Positions 8,694-16,785 of a stretch of DNA of 40,373 bases are shown here, in pieces. The translations under genes were made by a program, and so were the position numbers. The DNA is from Bacteroidales bacterium. Its GTDB lineage: Bacteria; Bacteroidota; Bacteroidia; Bacteroidales; UBA7960. The number at the start of each line of letters is the position of its first letter. Positions within the stretch are counted from its first letter, which is position 1. The notes beneath the pieces were generated by a model that was not told the DNA's origin, did not search any database, and saw nothing but the letters and a program-made list of their open reading frames with translations. The DNA lies in assembly GCA_019429055.1 (NCBI GenBank), contig JAHYJP010000015.1, positions 1 through 40,373 of the forward strand, given 5' to 3'.

Positions 8694-9191
8694 ATGATGA
8701 AAAAGAAGATTGTTATACTTTCCTTTTTTGCGGTATTATTCATTTCTCATGTAGTTTATGCTTCAAAATCTGATCATCTTACGGTTTATAATTTTGAAGA
8801 ATTTGAACATTGGCTTTATAAAGAAACCGACTCAATTTATGTGATAAATTTCTGGGCCACATGGTGTGCCCCTTGTGTAAAGGAAATTCCTGATTTTGAA
8901 AAGCTTTATGAGAAATATAAGACCGATAAGGTTAAGGTTCTGTTTGTAAGTCTTGATTTTCCGGCACAAATTGAAAACCGGGTGATTCCCTTTATCGAAA
9001 GAATGAATATGCAGGCCCAGGTTATACTCCTGGATGATCCACGCTCAAACAGATGGATACCCAAGGTTAGTGATAAATGGACCGGTGCTATTCCTGCAAC
9101 TCTTGTGTATAACAAGGAGTTCCGGCAGTTTTATGAAAGAGAATTTAAGTTCGAAGAACTTGAAGAAATAATTGTTCCCCTATTGAATTAA
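8694..9191 (+). CDS. Exported TlpA-like thioredoxin family protein
   Basis: About 165 aa from the chosen start. A short signal peptide (MMKKKIVILSFFAVLFISHVVYA) is followed by a thioredoxin fold with the redox motif WATWCAPCVKEIP, so the protein probably works in the periplasm as a thiol-disulfide oxidoreductase of the TlpA/ResA kind. The cis-proline region is GAIPATLVYN. There is no lipobox. The ORF could begin at 8649, but the ATG ATG at 8694 is preceded by TAAGGAG six bases upstream, a clear Shine-Dalgarno sequence unusual in this window, and gives a clean signal peptide. The next gene, also thioredoxin-fold, begins one base after its stop, so the two are translationally linked and may share a target. 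Confidence 0.88.
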   Translation: MMKKKIVILSFFAVLFISHVVYASKSDHLTVYNFEEFEHWLYKETDSIYVINFWATWCAPCVKEIPDFEKLYEKYKTDKVKVLFVSLDFPAQIENRVIPFIERMNMQAQVILLDDPRSNRWIPKVSDKWTGAIPATLVYNKEFRQFYEREFKFEELEEIIVPLLN

Positions 9192-9192
9192 A

Positions 9193-9819
9193 ATGATTGT
9201 AAACCAAAATCTTATGAAAATGAAAAAGTTAGGAATTTTACTGAGTATGATGCTTTTTACTATGGCAACAATGGCGCAGGGTTATGAAATTGGTGATAAG
9301 GTGAAAGATTTTCGCCTGAAAAATGTTGACGGAAGTTATGTATCTATGGCTGACTTTCCGGATGCCAAAGGTTTTATTATTATTTTCTCATGTAACCATT
9401 GTCCCTACGTAGTAGCTTACGAAGACAGGATGATTGAGCTTCACAACGAATTTGCACCCCAGGGTTTTCCCGTTATAGCTATCAATCCCAATGATACCAT
9501 TGCCGAACCCAGGGACTCATTTACCAACATGAAGATACGTGCAAAGGAAAAGGGATTTCCCTTCCCTTATGTAATTGATGCCGATCAGAGTGTTTATCCA
9601 AGATTCGGAGCAACACGCACACCGCATATTTTCCTTCTGAAAAGAGATGGTGCCGATTTAAGGGTTGCTTATATCGGATCTATTGATGATAATTTCCGCG
9701 ATGCATCAGCGGTAGAGGAGCGTTTCCTTGCCAATGCAATTCATGCTGTTCAGCGTGGCGAAACACCAGATCCTGCTGTCACAAGAGCAATTGGTTGTAC
9801 AATAAAAACAAGGAACTGA
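9193..9819 (+). CDS. Exported thioredoxin family protein (AhpC/TSA-like, CNHCP motif)
   Basis: A 208-aa protein, or about 199 aa if it starts at the third ATG (9220), which opens directly into the signal peptide KKLGILLSMMLFTMATMAQG. The mature part has the thioredoxin/peroxiredoxin fold: EIGDKVKDFRLKNVDGSYV, then the redox motif FSCNHCPYVVAYEDR, and the cis-Pro strand GATRTPHIFLLKRDG. A further Cys lies near the C-terminus (RAIGCTIK). This matches a widespread family of AhpC/TSA-redoxin proteins with CxHCP motifs, often exported in Bacteroidota; the substrate is unknown. ATG 9193 follows the upstream stop almost directly, so translation coupling may favour it. Confidence 0.88.
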   Translation: MIVNQNLMKMKKLGILLSMMLFTMATMAQGYEIGDKVKDFRLKNVDGSYVSMADFPDAKGFIIIFSCNHCPYVVAYEDRMIELHNEFAPQGFPVIAINPNDTIAEPRDSFTNMKIRAKEKGFPFPYVIDADQSVYPRFGATRTPHIFLLKRDGADLRVAYIGSIDDNFRDASAVEERFLANAIHAVQRGETPDPAVTRAIGCTIKTRN

Positions 9820-9860
9820 TAAAAAATAAAATTGGAGCATGACCTTAACTCATGCTCCAA
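9820..9860 (-). terminator. Terminator of the ferritin-like gene
   Basis: A perfect 11-bp stem, TTGGAGCATGA (9832-9842) with TCATGCTCCAA (9850-9860), seven-base loop. Read on the minus strand it is followed by TTTTATTTTTT (complement of 9821-9831), the layout of an intrinsic terminator. On the plus strand no T-run follows, so it appears to serve the convergent gene ending at 9935. Confidence 0.75.
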
Positions 9861-9880
9861 ATGCAATATTCAATCAGGTA

Positions 9881-9914
9881 GGGGTGCTTCTCAGTGAAGC
9901 GCCCCGCTTTTTTT
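9881..9914 (+). terminator. Terminator of the thioredoxin-like pair
   Basis: GGGGTGCTTC (9881-9890) pairs with GAAGCGCCCC (9896-9905), with one G-T wobble and a five-base loop, followed by GC and seven T residues (9908-9914). It acts on plus-strand transcripts arriving from 9819. Confidence 0.88.
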
Positions 9915-9934
9915 ATCTTCTCTTTGATTTTTGG

Positions 9935-10390
9935 TTAATTTTCACGCATTACATGCTCATCATACTCCAGCTCAAAGCGCAGCTTGTGTTTCGATTCCTC
10001 CACTGCCAGGTTCTGAAATACGGCTTTAATTTCGGGGTTTTCTGTTCTGCTTGCCAGATTGGTATATAACTTAAATGCAGCCTTCTCTTTTTTCATGGCC
10101 AGTACCAGTGCATCGGCATATTTCATATCTGGCGAAGGTTTGGTGCTTACCACGTAATCTGATATTTGAAGATCCTGGACTTTTTCATCTGACAGATCAA
10201 ATAGCCTTTCATCCTTGATCTTCTGTAGCCGGGCCTTATGACCAACTTCTTCCTTTGCAAACTGAAGAAAAGTTTCCCGCATTTCCTGGTTTTTCATTGT
10301 GGTGGCCAGATGGTTGTAAAAGTCTACTGCTTCCTGCTCCGATTTCATGGCAAAATCGAGAACTTCATCAATGGTTTTGAATTTTTCCAT
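9935..10390 (-). CDS. Ferritin-like (rubrerythrin-type) di-iron domain protein
   Basis: A 151-aa four-helix protein built from two similar halves. Each has a Glu helix followed by an E-x-x-H helix: KSEQEAVDFYNHLA with FAKEEVGHKARL, and MKKEKAAFKLYTNLA with LAVEESKHKLRF. These are the carboxylate and His ligands expected for a ferritin-like di-iron centre. The C-terminal rubredoxin domain of classical rubrerythrin is missing, so electrons must come from another carrier. Such proteins usually deal with peroxide or iron in anaerobes. It lies 139 bases downstream of the redox operon on the same strand, separated by a large inverted repeat, and is probably transcribed alone. Confidence 0.88.
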   Translation of the reverse strand: MEKFKTIDEVLDFAMKSEQEAVDFYNHLATTMKNQEMRETFLQFAKEEVGHKARLQKIKDERLFDLSDEKVQDLQISDYVVSTKPSPDMKYADALVLAMKKEKAAFKLYTNLASRTENPEIKAVFQNLAVEESKHKLRFELEYDEHVMREN

Positions 10391-10430
10391 GGTATTATTT
10401 TTTATAAAGAACGCCGATCGCTCTGATTGG

Positions 10431-10489
10431 TTATGATTAAGGTTAATTGTGTTTTTCTTATTTGATCATTTGAAAAAACCTAATCATAA
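10431..10489. repeat. Inverted repeat between the redox operon and the ferritin-like gene
   Basis: TTATGATTAAGGTT (10431-10444) and AACCTAATCATAA (10477-10489) are inverted copies, 13 paired positions with a single-base bulge, around a 32-base AT-rich loop. It has no T-run placed like that of an ordinary terminator. It could be an operator, a transcript-end stabiliser for the operon ending at 10530, or part of the control region of the gene starting at 10390. Confidence 0.5.
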
Positions 10490-10529
10490 GTAATCTTATA
10501 GATCTGCTCAATCCGCGTTCCATCCATTA

Positions 10530-13500
10530 TTAAATCATTTTCTCAAAATTATGCTGTAAATAATCGCAGCCTGCTTCAAACCATACAGATGGGTTATCAT
10601 GGTTGGTATGGTTTAGTTCCCGCATGTTCGTAACCGGTAATTTCTGCAGTATCGAAGCTGCTTCAAGCATTACATCTGCCGGTGTTTCATAATTTGCATC
10701 CAGACCCAAAGCTTTGTGCAATGCTTTCAATTGCTCAAAATTGTTATGTTCAATTTTGCCCGGATGTGTTTTGCCAAATTGCTGAATAAATTTTTGTGTA
10801 TTGGTAAAACTACCACCGGTTTCAAAGGGAAGGCTGGCAGGTAAAATAACATCTGCATCCAGTGCAGTTTCACTCATAAAATAGTCCTGAACCACAATGA
10901 AATCTGCCTTTGAGAGCAGGTCTTTAATTCCTTTCTTATCTATTGCAGTTCCTAAGGGGTCTTCACCAAAGATCAGCATATTTTTGATTTTACCGTCTTT
11001 GAGTAAATTCATTTGCTCACTATTAACCTTTTCGGGCAACTTTTCGGTTTTCCAGGTATCTTTCAGGATTTTCAAAACTTCCTTATCTGCAATTTTTTGT
11101 CCACCCACTGATAATGCTGCACATCCACCCATATCAAAAATTCCCTGCGAGTTATTCTTTTCTTTAAGAGCTATAAGTCCTGATGCTGTCTTTCCCATTT
11201 TACCGGTAATGATGGTTAGGTTGCGCAGTTCAATGCAGGCATTGGCACTCAGGTTCTTTTCTGCAAAAACTATAACGGCATGTTGCTCTTTGTTGAATTC
11301 ATCAGCCCAGGCTTTTATCTCATCCGCATTGCATCCGCTTTTTCTTACAAGTTCATCATAATTTTCGCCCAGTACCTGATCCCTGAATTTTTCATATCCG
11401 GGGCAATGGTCATCCAGGTAAACAGCATTTTCAAGTCCTTCACTGAAAATATAGTGAATGGATGCTTTGATGAAATGGTAATAAGACTTTAGTTTCAATT
11501 GTCGGGCAGCTTTGTGCGACATGCTGTTTTCCTCTTTGTCTGTTATGAGAACAAGAGGAATGTTGTTCAAAAATGCGCTGTTGTAAATATAGAACCCTGC
11601 TACTCCGTTTTCTATGTTAGTTTCACTGGCCAGCAGATATATCTTTCCTGCTTTGGATAGCTGGTCAAAAGGCACATTTTCAAAACTGTTTCTTAGAAAG
11701 CCTCCGCCTCTTTCCATATAATGAAAACTGCTGATGTTATGTGTACCCACCCCGGCGCGTGCCAGTTTCTGAATCAGGTAGATCTCTTCATTGGAAAGCC
11801 TTGCACCTGCATAGAATGCGTTTTCATCGGGGGCTGCACCCTTGATTTTATGGGTAATTATTTCGTAAGCTTCACTGAATGAAACAGATCTGAAGCCGCC
11901 GTTTTCTTTTACAAGCGGAGTAGTAATGCGATCTTTGTTGTTGAGATATTTATAACCAAAACGAGCCAATCTGCATAGGTTACCCTCCTTGTTTACCAGT
12001 CCGTTGCTACCGGTAACACGGGTTACAAAACCTGTTTTATGATGATATTCAACTTCACACCCAACAGAGCAATAGTTACAGACCGATTTAAAGCTTTCCA
12101 ATGCAAGCGGACCCGCTTTAAAAGGAACATTTTCCGTAATCGCCCCGGTTGGACAGGTAGAAATGCACATACCGCATGATTCGCAATTGGTGTCGGTAAG
12201 CTTACCGCCCAGGCTTGGAGCAACATAACTGACAAAACCACGGTTAACAAGGCCCAATGCATTGGCTCCAACCACTTCCTTGCAAATTCTTACGCAACGC
12301 CCGCAAAGGATACACTTGTTATTATCTATCTCAATGTGGGGGTGAGAAAAATCAACCTGGAATTTTTGATAATCACCCGCAAAGCGTTTCTGATCAGCAT
12401 GATATTGCGTTGAATATTTTTTCAGGTCGCAGGTGTAATATTCCGAACAGCCACATTCAAGGCAGCGTAGCGTTTCGTTAAAAGCCTGATCGTCGGTATA
12501 ACCCAGCTCTACCTCATCGAAGTTTTTGCGGGTTGCAGGATCCATGGTTGGCATTTCTTCGCGGTCCTGCTTTTCATAATAGTCAGAATAATCTTCTGAT
12601 TTTTGTTCCTGGAAATGATCCCTGCGACTGATAAATTCAAAATCAGGTGGTGAAACTTCAGCCTCATGTAAAAATTTATTACAGCTTTGTGCAGCCAATC
12701 GCCCCTGAGCAATAGCTTCAATCAATGTTGCCGGCCCGGTAACTCCGTCGCCGCAGGCAAATACATTGCTGATGGATGTCTGAAGCGTTTTGGGATTGGC
12801 ATCAATATCGCCCCATTTGTTCAAACGCAATTCTGCACCCGCCCATTGATTAATATCGTCAATGAAATTGACATTGGTCTTTTGTCCGATGGCTGCCAGA
12901 ATATAATCCAGCTCAATGTCAAATTCCGAACCTTCGATTTTTACAGGTCTTCTTCTTCCTGATGCATCGGGTTCACCCAGCTCCATGCGGAAACAGGTAA
13001 GTGATTTCAGATTACCATTTTCATCTTTATTTACCCTTGCCGGTGCAGTAAGGAAATTGTATTTGATTCCCTCCAGCTTTGATTCGTGTATTTCGATAGG
13101 GTTGGCAGGCATCTCCTTCTCTGTTCGCCGGTATAAAACCGTTACATCGGTTGAGCCGCAGCGCATGGCTGTGCGGCAGCAATCCATGGCAGTATTTCCA
13201 CCACCAATTACAGCTATTCTTTTCCCTGTAAAGTCATATTTCTGACCTGTCATTTCCATATTTCGCAAAAAATCGATACCTGAAAAAATATTTCCGGCAT
13301 CATCATTTTCGCAACCTATGCCTGTTCCGTTCTGAGACCCAATGCCCAGTATTACAGCATCAAACTTTTCTTTGAGATCTCTGTAGGAAAGGTTTTCACC
13401 AAGTTTTTGATTGTAATGAATTTCCACACCCAATGCTGTAATTCCTTCCACTTCACTATCAATAATATCATTGGGAAGACGATAGGGGGGTATGCCATAG

Positions 13501-14201
13501 CGCAGCATGCCACCGGGATGCGGACTGGCTTCAAAGATTTCAACTTTATGCCCTTCGCAGGCCAGAAAGTAAGCGGCAGAAAGTCCTCCCGGTCCGGCAC
13601 CAATCACGGCAACTTTCTTACCTGTAGCGGGTTTTACCTCAGGCATATAACGATTATCAGAAACCAGGTCAATATCAGAAGTGTACCTTTTCAGATAGTC
13701 AATACCAACGCCGATGCCTTCAACCAGGTTACGGCGGCATGCCACCTCACAGGGGCGCACACATACCCGTCCGCAAATGGCGGGCAGCGGGTTGGTTTTT
13801 TTGATGAGTCCGGTTGCTTCGCGATGTTTGCCCTGGTTGATGAGTGCAATATATCCCTGAACATCCACTCCGGCAGGGCAACGCTCCTTGCAGGGAGCTA
13901 CACAATCAGCATAATGATTGCTTACCATCAGCTCAAGGGCAAATTTTCTGGATTTTACGACCCTCTCATTTTCAGTTTCAATGCGCATACCTTCTGCAAT
14001 CTTTGTGGAACAGGCGGGCTGCAGGCCTCTCATGCCTTCCACTTCTACCACGCACAAATAACAGGAAGAATAGGGTTCAAGTCTGGGATCGTGGCATAGG
14101 GTAGGAATTTCAATTCCCAATCGACGCGACATTTCCAGAATGGATTCGCCTCTGAATCCACGAACAATTTTTCCGTTGATGATTATATTGAGTTTACTCA
14201 T
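10530..14201 (-). CDS. stnC: Stn-type transhydrogenase large subunit: 2Fe-2S / GltD-like / ferredoxin / NuoG-like fusion
   Basis: A 1223-aa cytoplasmic fusion protein. Order: NuoG-like [2Fe-2S] domain with Cys36, Cys47, Cys50 and Cys64; a mixed segment HYADCVAPCKERCPAG (His96, Cys100, 104, 108) merging a NuoG-type His-Cys site into GltD-type cysteines; GltD-like flavoprotein with FAD loop GAGPGG (201-206), nucleotide loop GGGNTAMD (333-340) and ACGDGVTGPATLIEAI; a Cys group CLECGCSEYYTC; two ferredoxin motifs (CILCGRCVRICK, CESCGMCISTCP); then a molybdopterin-oxidoreductase-like region beginning CNYCSVGCEVEYHH. That last part appears degenerate as in NuoG and ends without the usual C-terminal dinucleotide-binding domain. 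The Stn transhydrogenase is known to pair a NuoG-like plus GltD-like NADPH subunit with a HydBC/NuoEF-like bifurcating core, and both core genes lie directly upstream. Formate dehydrogenase is the main alternative. Confidence 0.78.
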   Translation of the reverse strand: MSKLNIIINGKIVRGFRGESILEMSRRLGIEIPTLCHDPRLEPYSSCYLCVVEVEGMRGLQPACSTKIAEGMRIETENERVVKSRKFALELMVSNHYADCVAPCKERCPAGVDVQGYIALINQGKHREATGLIKKTNPLPAICGRVCVRPCEVACRRNLVEGIGVGIDYLKRYTSDIDLVSDNRYMPEVKPATGKKVAVIGAGPGGLSAAYFLACEGHKVEIFEASPHPGGMLRYGIPPYRLPNDIIDSEVEGITALGVEIHYNQKLGENLSYRDLKEKFDAVILGIGSQNGTGIGCENDDAGNIFSGIDFLRNMEMTGQKYDFTGKRIAVIGGGNTAMDCCRTAMRCGSTDVTVLYRRTEKEMPANPIEIHESKLEGIKYNFLTAPARVNKDENGNLKSLTCFRMELGEPDASGRRRPVKIEGSEFDIELDYILAAIGQKTNVNFIDDINQWAGAELRLNKWGDIDANPKTLQTSISNVFACGDGVTGPATLIEAIAQGRLAAQSCNKFLHEAEVSPPDFEFISRRDHFQEQKSEDYSDYYEKQDREEMPTMDPATRKNFDEVELGYTDDQAFNETLRCLECGCSEYYTCDLKKYSTQYHADQKRFAGDYQKFQVDFSHPHIEIDNNKCILCGRCVRICKEVVGANALGLVNRGFVSYVAPSLGGKLTDTNCESCGMCISTCPTGAITENVPFKAGPLALESFKSVCNYCSVGCEVEYHHKTGFVTRVTGSNGLVNKEGNLCRLARFGYKYLNNKDRITTPLVKENGGFRSVSFSEAYEIITHKIKGAAPDENAFYAGARLSNEEIYLIQKLARAGVGTHNISSFHYMERGGGFLRNSFENVPFDQLSKAGKIYLLASETNIENGVAGFYIYNSAFLNNIPLVLITDKEENSMSHKAARQLKLKSYYHFIKASIHYIFSEGLENAVYLDDHCPGYEKFRDQVLGENYDELVRKSGCNADEIKAWADEFNKEQHAVIVFAEKNLSANACIELRNLTIITGKMGKTASGLIALKEKNNSQGIFDMGGCAALSVGGQKIADKEVLKILKDTWKTEKLPEKVNSEQMNLLKDGKIKNMLIFGEDPLGTAIDKKGIKDLLSKADFIVVQDYFMSETALDADVILPASLPFETGGSFTNTQKFIQQFGKTHPGKIEHNNFEQLKALHKALGLDANYETPADVMLEAASILQKLPVTNMRELNHTNHDNPSVWFEAGCDYLQHNFEKMI

Positions 14202-14274
14202 TGTGTTTTGGCTTTTGATAACCGCAAGCGGCAGTATTTTCAGAAAAATATTTCAACTAAATTTCATTTGCCGG

Positions 14275-16053
14275 TCAGGACAATCTGATGGCTTTAAATT
14301 TACATTTGGTAAAACAAACCCCGCACTGAATGCAAACATCCTGCAGGATATGATGTACCTGTTTCTTTTCACCTTCTATAGCATTAACCGGACAACCTTT
14401 GGCGCAAGCCATGCAACCGGTGCAGTTTTCGGCAATTACTTCATAGGTAAGCAGTTTCTTGCAGCTTAAGGCGGGGCATTTATGATCGCGTATATGAGCT
14501 TCATACTCATCGCGGAAATATTTTATAGTTGTAAGAACCGGGTTGGGTGCTGTTTGTCCCAAACCACAAAGTGAACTGTCTTTGATGGTATGTGCAATCT
14601 CCTCAAGCAGTTCAATATCGCCTTGTTTGCCTTCGCCTTCAGTAATACGGGTCAGGATTTCCAGCATTCGTTTTGTTCCGATGCGACAGAAGGTGCATTT
14701 GCCACATGATTCTTTCTGGGTAAAGTCAAGGAAAAACCTGGCCACATCTACCACGCATGTGGTTTCATCCATCACCACCATACCGCCGGACCCCATAATG
14801 GCGCCTGTGGCATTTACACTGTCGTAATCTACTATGGTGTGCGAGAGGTATTCCGGAATGCACCCCCCCGAGGGGCCTCCCAACTGCACGGCCTTAAATT
14901 TCTTGCCTCCGGTTATGCCTCCACCCAGCTTGTAAATAATGTCCTTGATGGTAATTCCCATAGGCACTTCCACCAAACCGCCATGTTTTATTTTTCCCGT
15001 TAGTGCAAATACCTTGGTTCCTTTGCTTTTCTCTGTACCGTATTTGGCGAATTCCTGCGGTCCGTTATAAATGATCCAGGGAATATTGGCAAGGGTTTCC
15101 ACATTGTTGATATTGGTGGGATGTTTCCACAGGCCGCTTTCGGCAGGGAAGGGGGGGCGACGGCGAGGCATGCCTCTTTCACCTTCTATGGATGCTATGA
15201 GTGCTGTTTCTTCACCGCAAACAAATGCTCCTGCGCCCTCTTTGATCTGAATTTCGAGATTAAAATTTGGGATGCCGAAAATATTTTGACCCAGGTAGCC
15301 CTTTTTTCTGGCCTGATCGAGAGCGATATTCAATCTTTTAATTGCCAGCGGATATTCAGCACGGCAATAAATATACCCTTCAGAAGCTCCAATGGCATAA
15401 GCACATATCATCATTCCTTCAATAACGCTGTGCGGATCCCCTTCCAGTATGGAGCGGTCCATAAATGCTCCGGGGTCACCTTCATCAGCGTTGCATATTA
15501 CATACTTCTTGTCGGAGTTGTTATTTCTTGCGAATTTCCATTTCATGCCTGCCGGAAAACCACCGCCACCGCGGCCTCTTATGCCACTATCGAGCACACT
15601 TTGTATTACCTTTTCATACGACATGTTTGTATTGGAAATTTTTCGCATGGCTTCATAACCACCCCGTGATTCATACTCTTCAATACTCTCGGGATCAATG
15701 TGGCCACAATTTCTCAGGGTAATTTTCACCTGCCCGTCGAAGAAGGATGCGTCTTCCGATTTATATTTTTCCGATTCGATAATGTATTCGGGTATAGGTG
15801 AAAAGTTTTTGATATGTTTCTCGATGATCTCATCAACCCGCTTAACATCCACACTTCCGTATAGATATTTGCCGGTGTCATCAATGATTTCAACAAGGGG
15901 TTCGCGGAAACACATGCCAACACAACTGGTTTTTTTGATTTCAAAATCCAGTTTGTCGGCTTGCCTGATGCGGTGAAACTCATCGTAGGTTTTTCCCGCA
16001 CCTGCAGCCAGGCCGCAGCTTCCAAGTCCTACTATTACTGTTGTTTTGTTCAT
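14275..16053 (-). CDS. stnB: NuoF/HydB-like flavin subunit of Stn-type transhydrogenase
   Basis: About 592 aa from the ATG at 16053; a TTG five codons upstream is less likely. The N-terminal 110 residues are a thioredoxin-like 2Fe-2S domain (GLGSCGLAAGAG, SCVGMCFREPLVE). The NuoF core follows: FMN/NADH loops GRGGGGFPAGMKWKFAR and AGAFVCGEETALIASIEGE, and the cluster motif ESCGKCTFCRIGTKRM with a later SLCGLGQ. The C-terminus adds two ferredoxin motifs (CTGCMACAKGCPVNAI, CIQCGVCFTKCKFKAI). This three-part layout is that of HydB of bifurcating hydrogenases and of the matching Stn subunit rather than of complex I NuoF, which lacks the extra ends. It should bind NADH and carry the bifurcating FMN. 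It lies 73 bases upstream of the large subunit. Letter assignment follows gene order. Confidence 0.82.
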   Translation of the reverse strand: MNKTTVIVGLGSCGLAAGAGKTYDEFHRIRQADKLDFEIKKTSCVGMCFREPLVEIIDDTGKYLYGSVDVKRVDEIIEKHIKNFSPIPEYIIESEKYKSEDASFFDGQVKITLRNCGHIDPESIEEYESRGGYEAMRKISNTNMSYEKVIQSVLDSGIRGRGGGGFPAGMKWKFARNNNSDKKYVICNADEGDPGAFMDRSILEGDPHSVIEGMMICAYAIGASEGYIYCRAEYPLAIKRLNIALDQARKKGYLGQNIFGIPNFNLEIQIKEGAGAFVCGEETALIASIEGERGMPRRRPPFPAESGLWKHPTNINNVETLANIPWIIYNGPQEFAKYGTEKSKGTKVFALTGKIKHGGLVEVPMGITIKDIIYKLGGGITGGKKFKAVQLGGPSGGCIPEYLSHTIVDYDSVNATGAIMGSGGMVVMDETTCVVDVARFFLDFTQKESCGKCTFCRIGTKRMLEILTRITEGEGKQGDIELLEEIAHTIKDSSLCGLGQTAPNPVLTTIKYFRDEYEAHIRDHKCPALSCKKLLTYEVIAENCTGCMACAKGCPVNAIEGEKKQVHHILQDVCIQCGVCFTKCKFKAIRLS

Positions 16054-16149
16054 ATGACGGGTATTCAAATTTCAATTTAAGTGTTTTAACTCATTTGCAG
16101 ATTCAGAATTTTTATTGCCTGCCTGGCGGTTCAAATCTGTTTCAGGATA

Positions 16150-16695
16150 TTAACTTTTTACATTTTCCGTAAATTTCTCATTCCGCCTGATCTCCTTTAC
16201 TATTTTTGACGCTTCTTTGGGAGTGAGTTTTCCATGGGTTTCTTCTCCTATCATCATTACCGGTGCCAGGGAGCAGCATCCCAGGCAGGCAACGGTTTCA
16301 AGGGTGAAGACCTTGTCTTCGGTAGTTTCTCCATCCTTCACATTCAGCAGATCGGATATTTCATCGGTTATGGCCGTTACTCCCTGAACATGACATGCCG
16401 TACCATGACACATTTTTATAATGTGCTTGCCTGCCGGTGAGAGTCTGAACTGCGCGTAAAACGTTGCCACGCCATACATTTCGTTGAGTTTAAGCCCGGT
16501 TTCACGATTCAATTTCAGGAAAGCTTCGTGTGGTATATAACCATAAATTTCCTGTGTGCCCTGTAAAAGTGGAATGAGATTGCCTTTCCGGGTTTTGTAT
16601 TTTTCGATGAGCGGATCCATCAATGTCAGATCGGGAATTTCTGACACAGAAGCTGAGTCAACTATTTTTTCCGGAATAATTCGTTTTATACGCAT
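16150..16695 (-). CDS. stnA: NuoE/HydC-like [2Fe-2S] subunit of Stn-type transhydrogenase
   Basis: A 181-aa thioredoxin-like ferredoxin. The N-terminal helical region (LIPLLQGTQEIYGYIP, MYGVATFYAQFRL) is typical of NuoE/HydC, and the four cluster cysteines appear as MCHGTACHVQG and ACLGCCSLAPV. The C-terminus is a short lysine-rich helix. NuoE-type subunits sit on the NuoF-type subunit and pass electrons through their [2Fe-2S] cluster. It is the first gene of the three-gene operon, with 96 bases to the next start, which is loose for this kind of operon but on the same strand with nothing between. Its start lies 90 bases from the end of the upstream methyltransferase gene. Confidence 0.87.
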   Translation of the reverse strand: MRIKRIIPEKIVDSASVSEIPDLTLMDPLIEKYKTRKGNLIPLLQGTQEIYGYIPHEAFLKLNRETGLKLNEMYGVATFYAQFRLSPAGKHIIKMCHGTACHVQGVTAITDEISDLLNVKDGETTEDKVFTLETVACLGCCSLAPVMMIGEETHGKLTPKEASKIVKEIRRNEKFTENVKS

Positions 16696-16785
16696 ATTAA
16701 AAATGTTTGGCGAAAAGTATAGAAAAAAAACTCACAATAATATCTATAATTGAAAAAAATATTTTGCAAATTATATTTGGAAAAT

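Noticed and set aside
13407-14099. A 230-codon plus-strand open frame opposite the large redox subunit
   Set aside because: It is the antisense shadow of a well-supported gene, with low-complexity composition and no motif; other long antisense frames (for example at 2910-3386, 15121-15669 and 37226-37747) were left out for the same reason.
10530-14201. Annotation of the large redox subunit as catalytic formate dehydrogenase
   Set aside because: The residue expected to ligate Mo/W appears to be Glu, the C-terminal dinucleotide-binding domain is not visible, and a GltD module with NuoE/NuoF-like partners fits the Stn family better.
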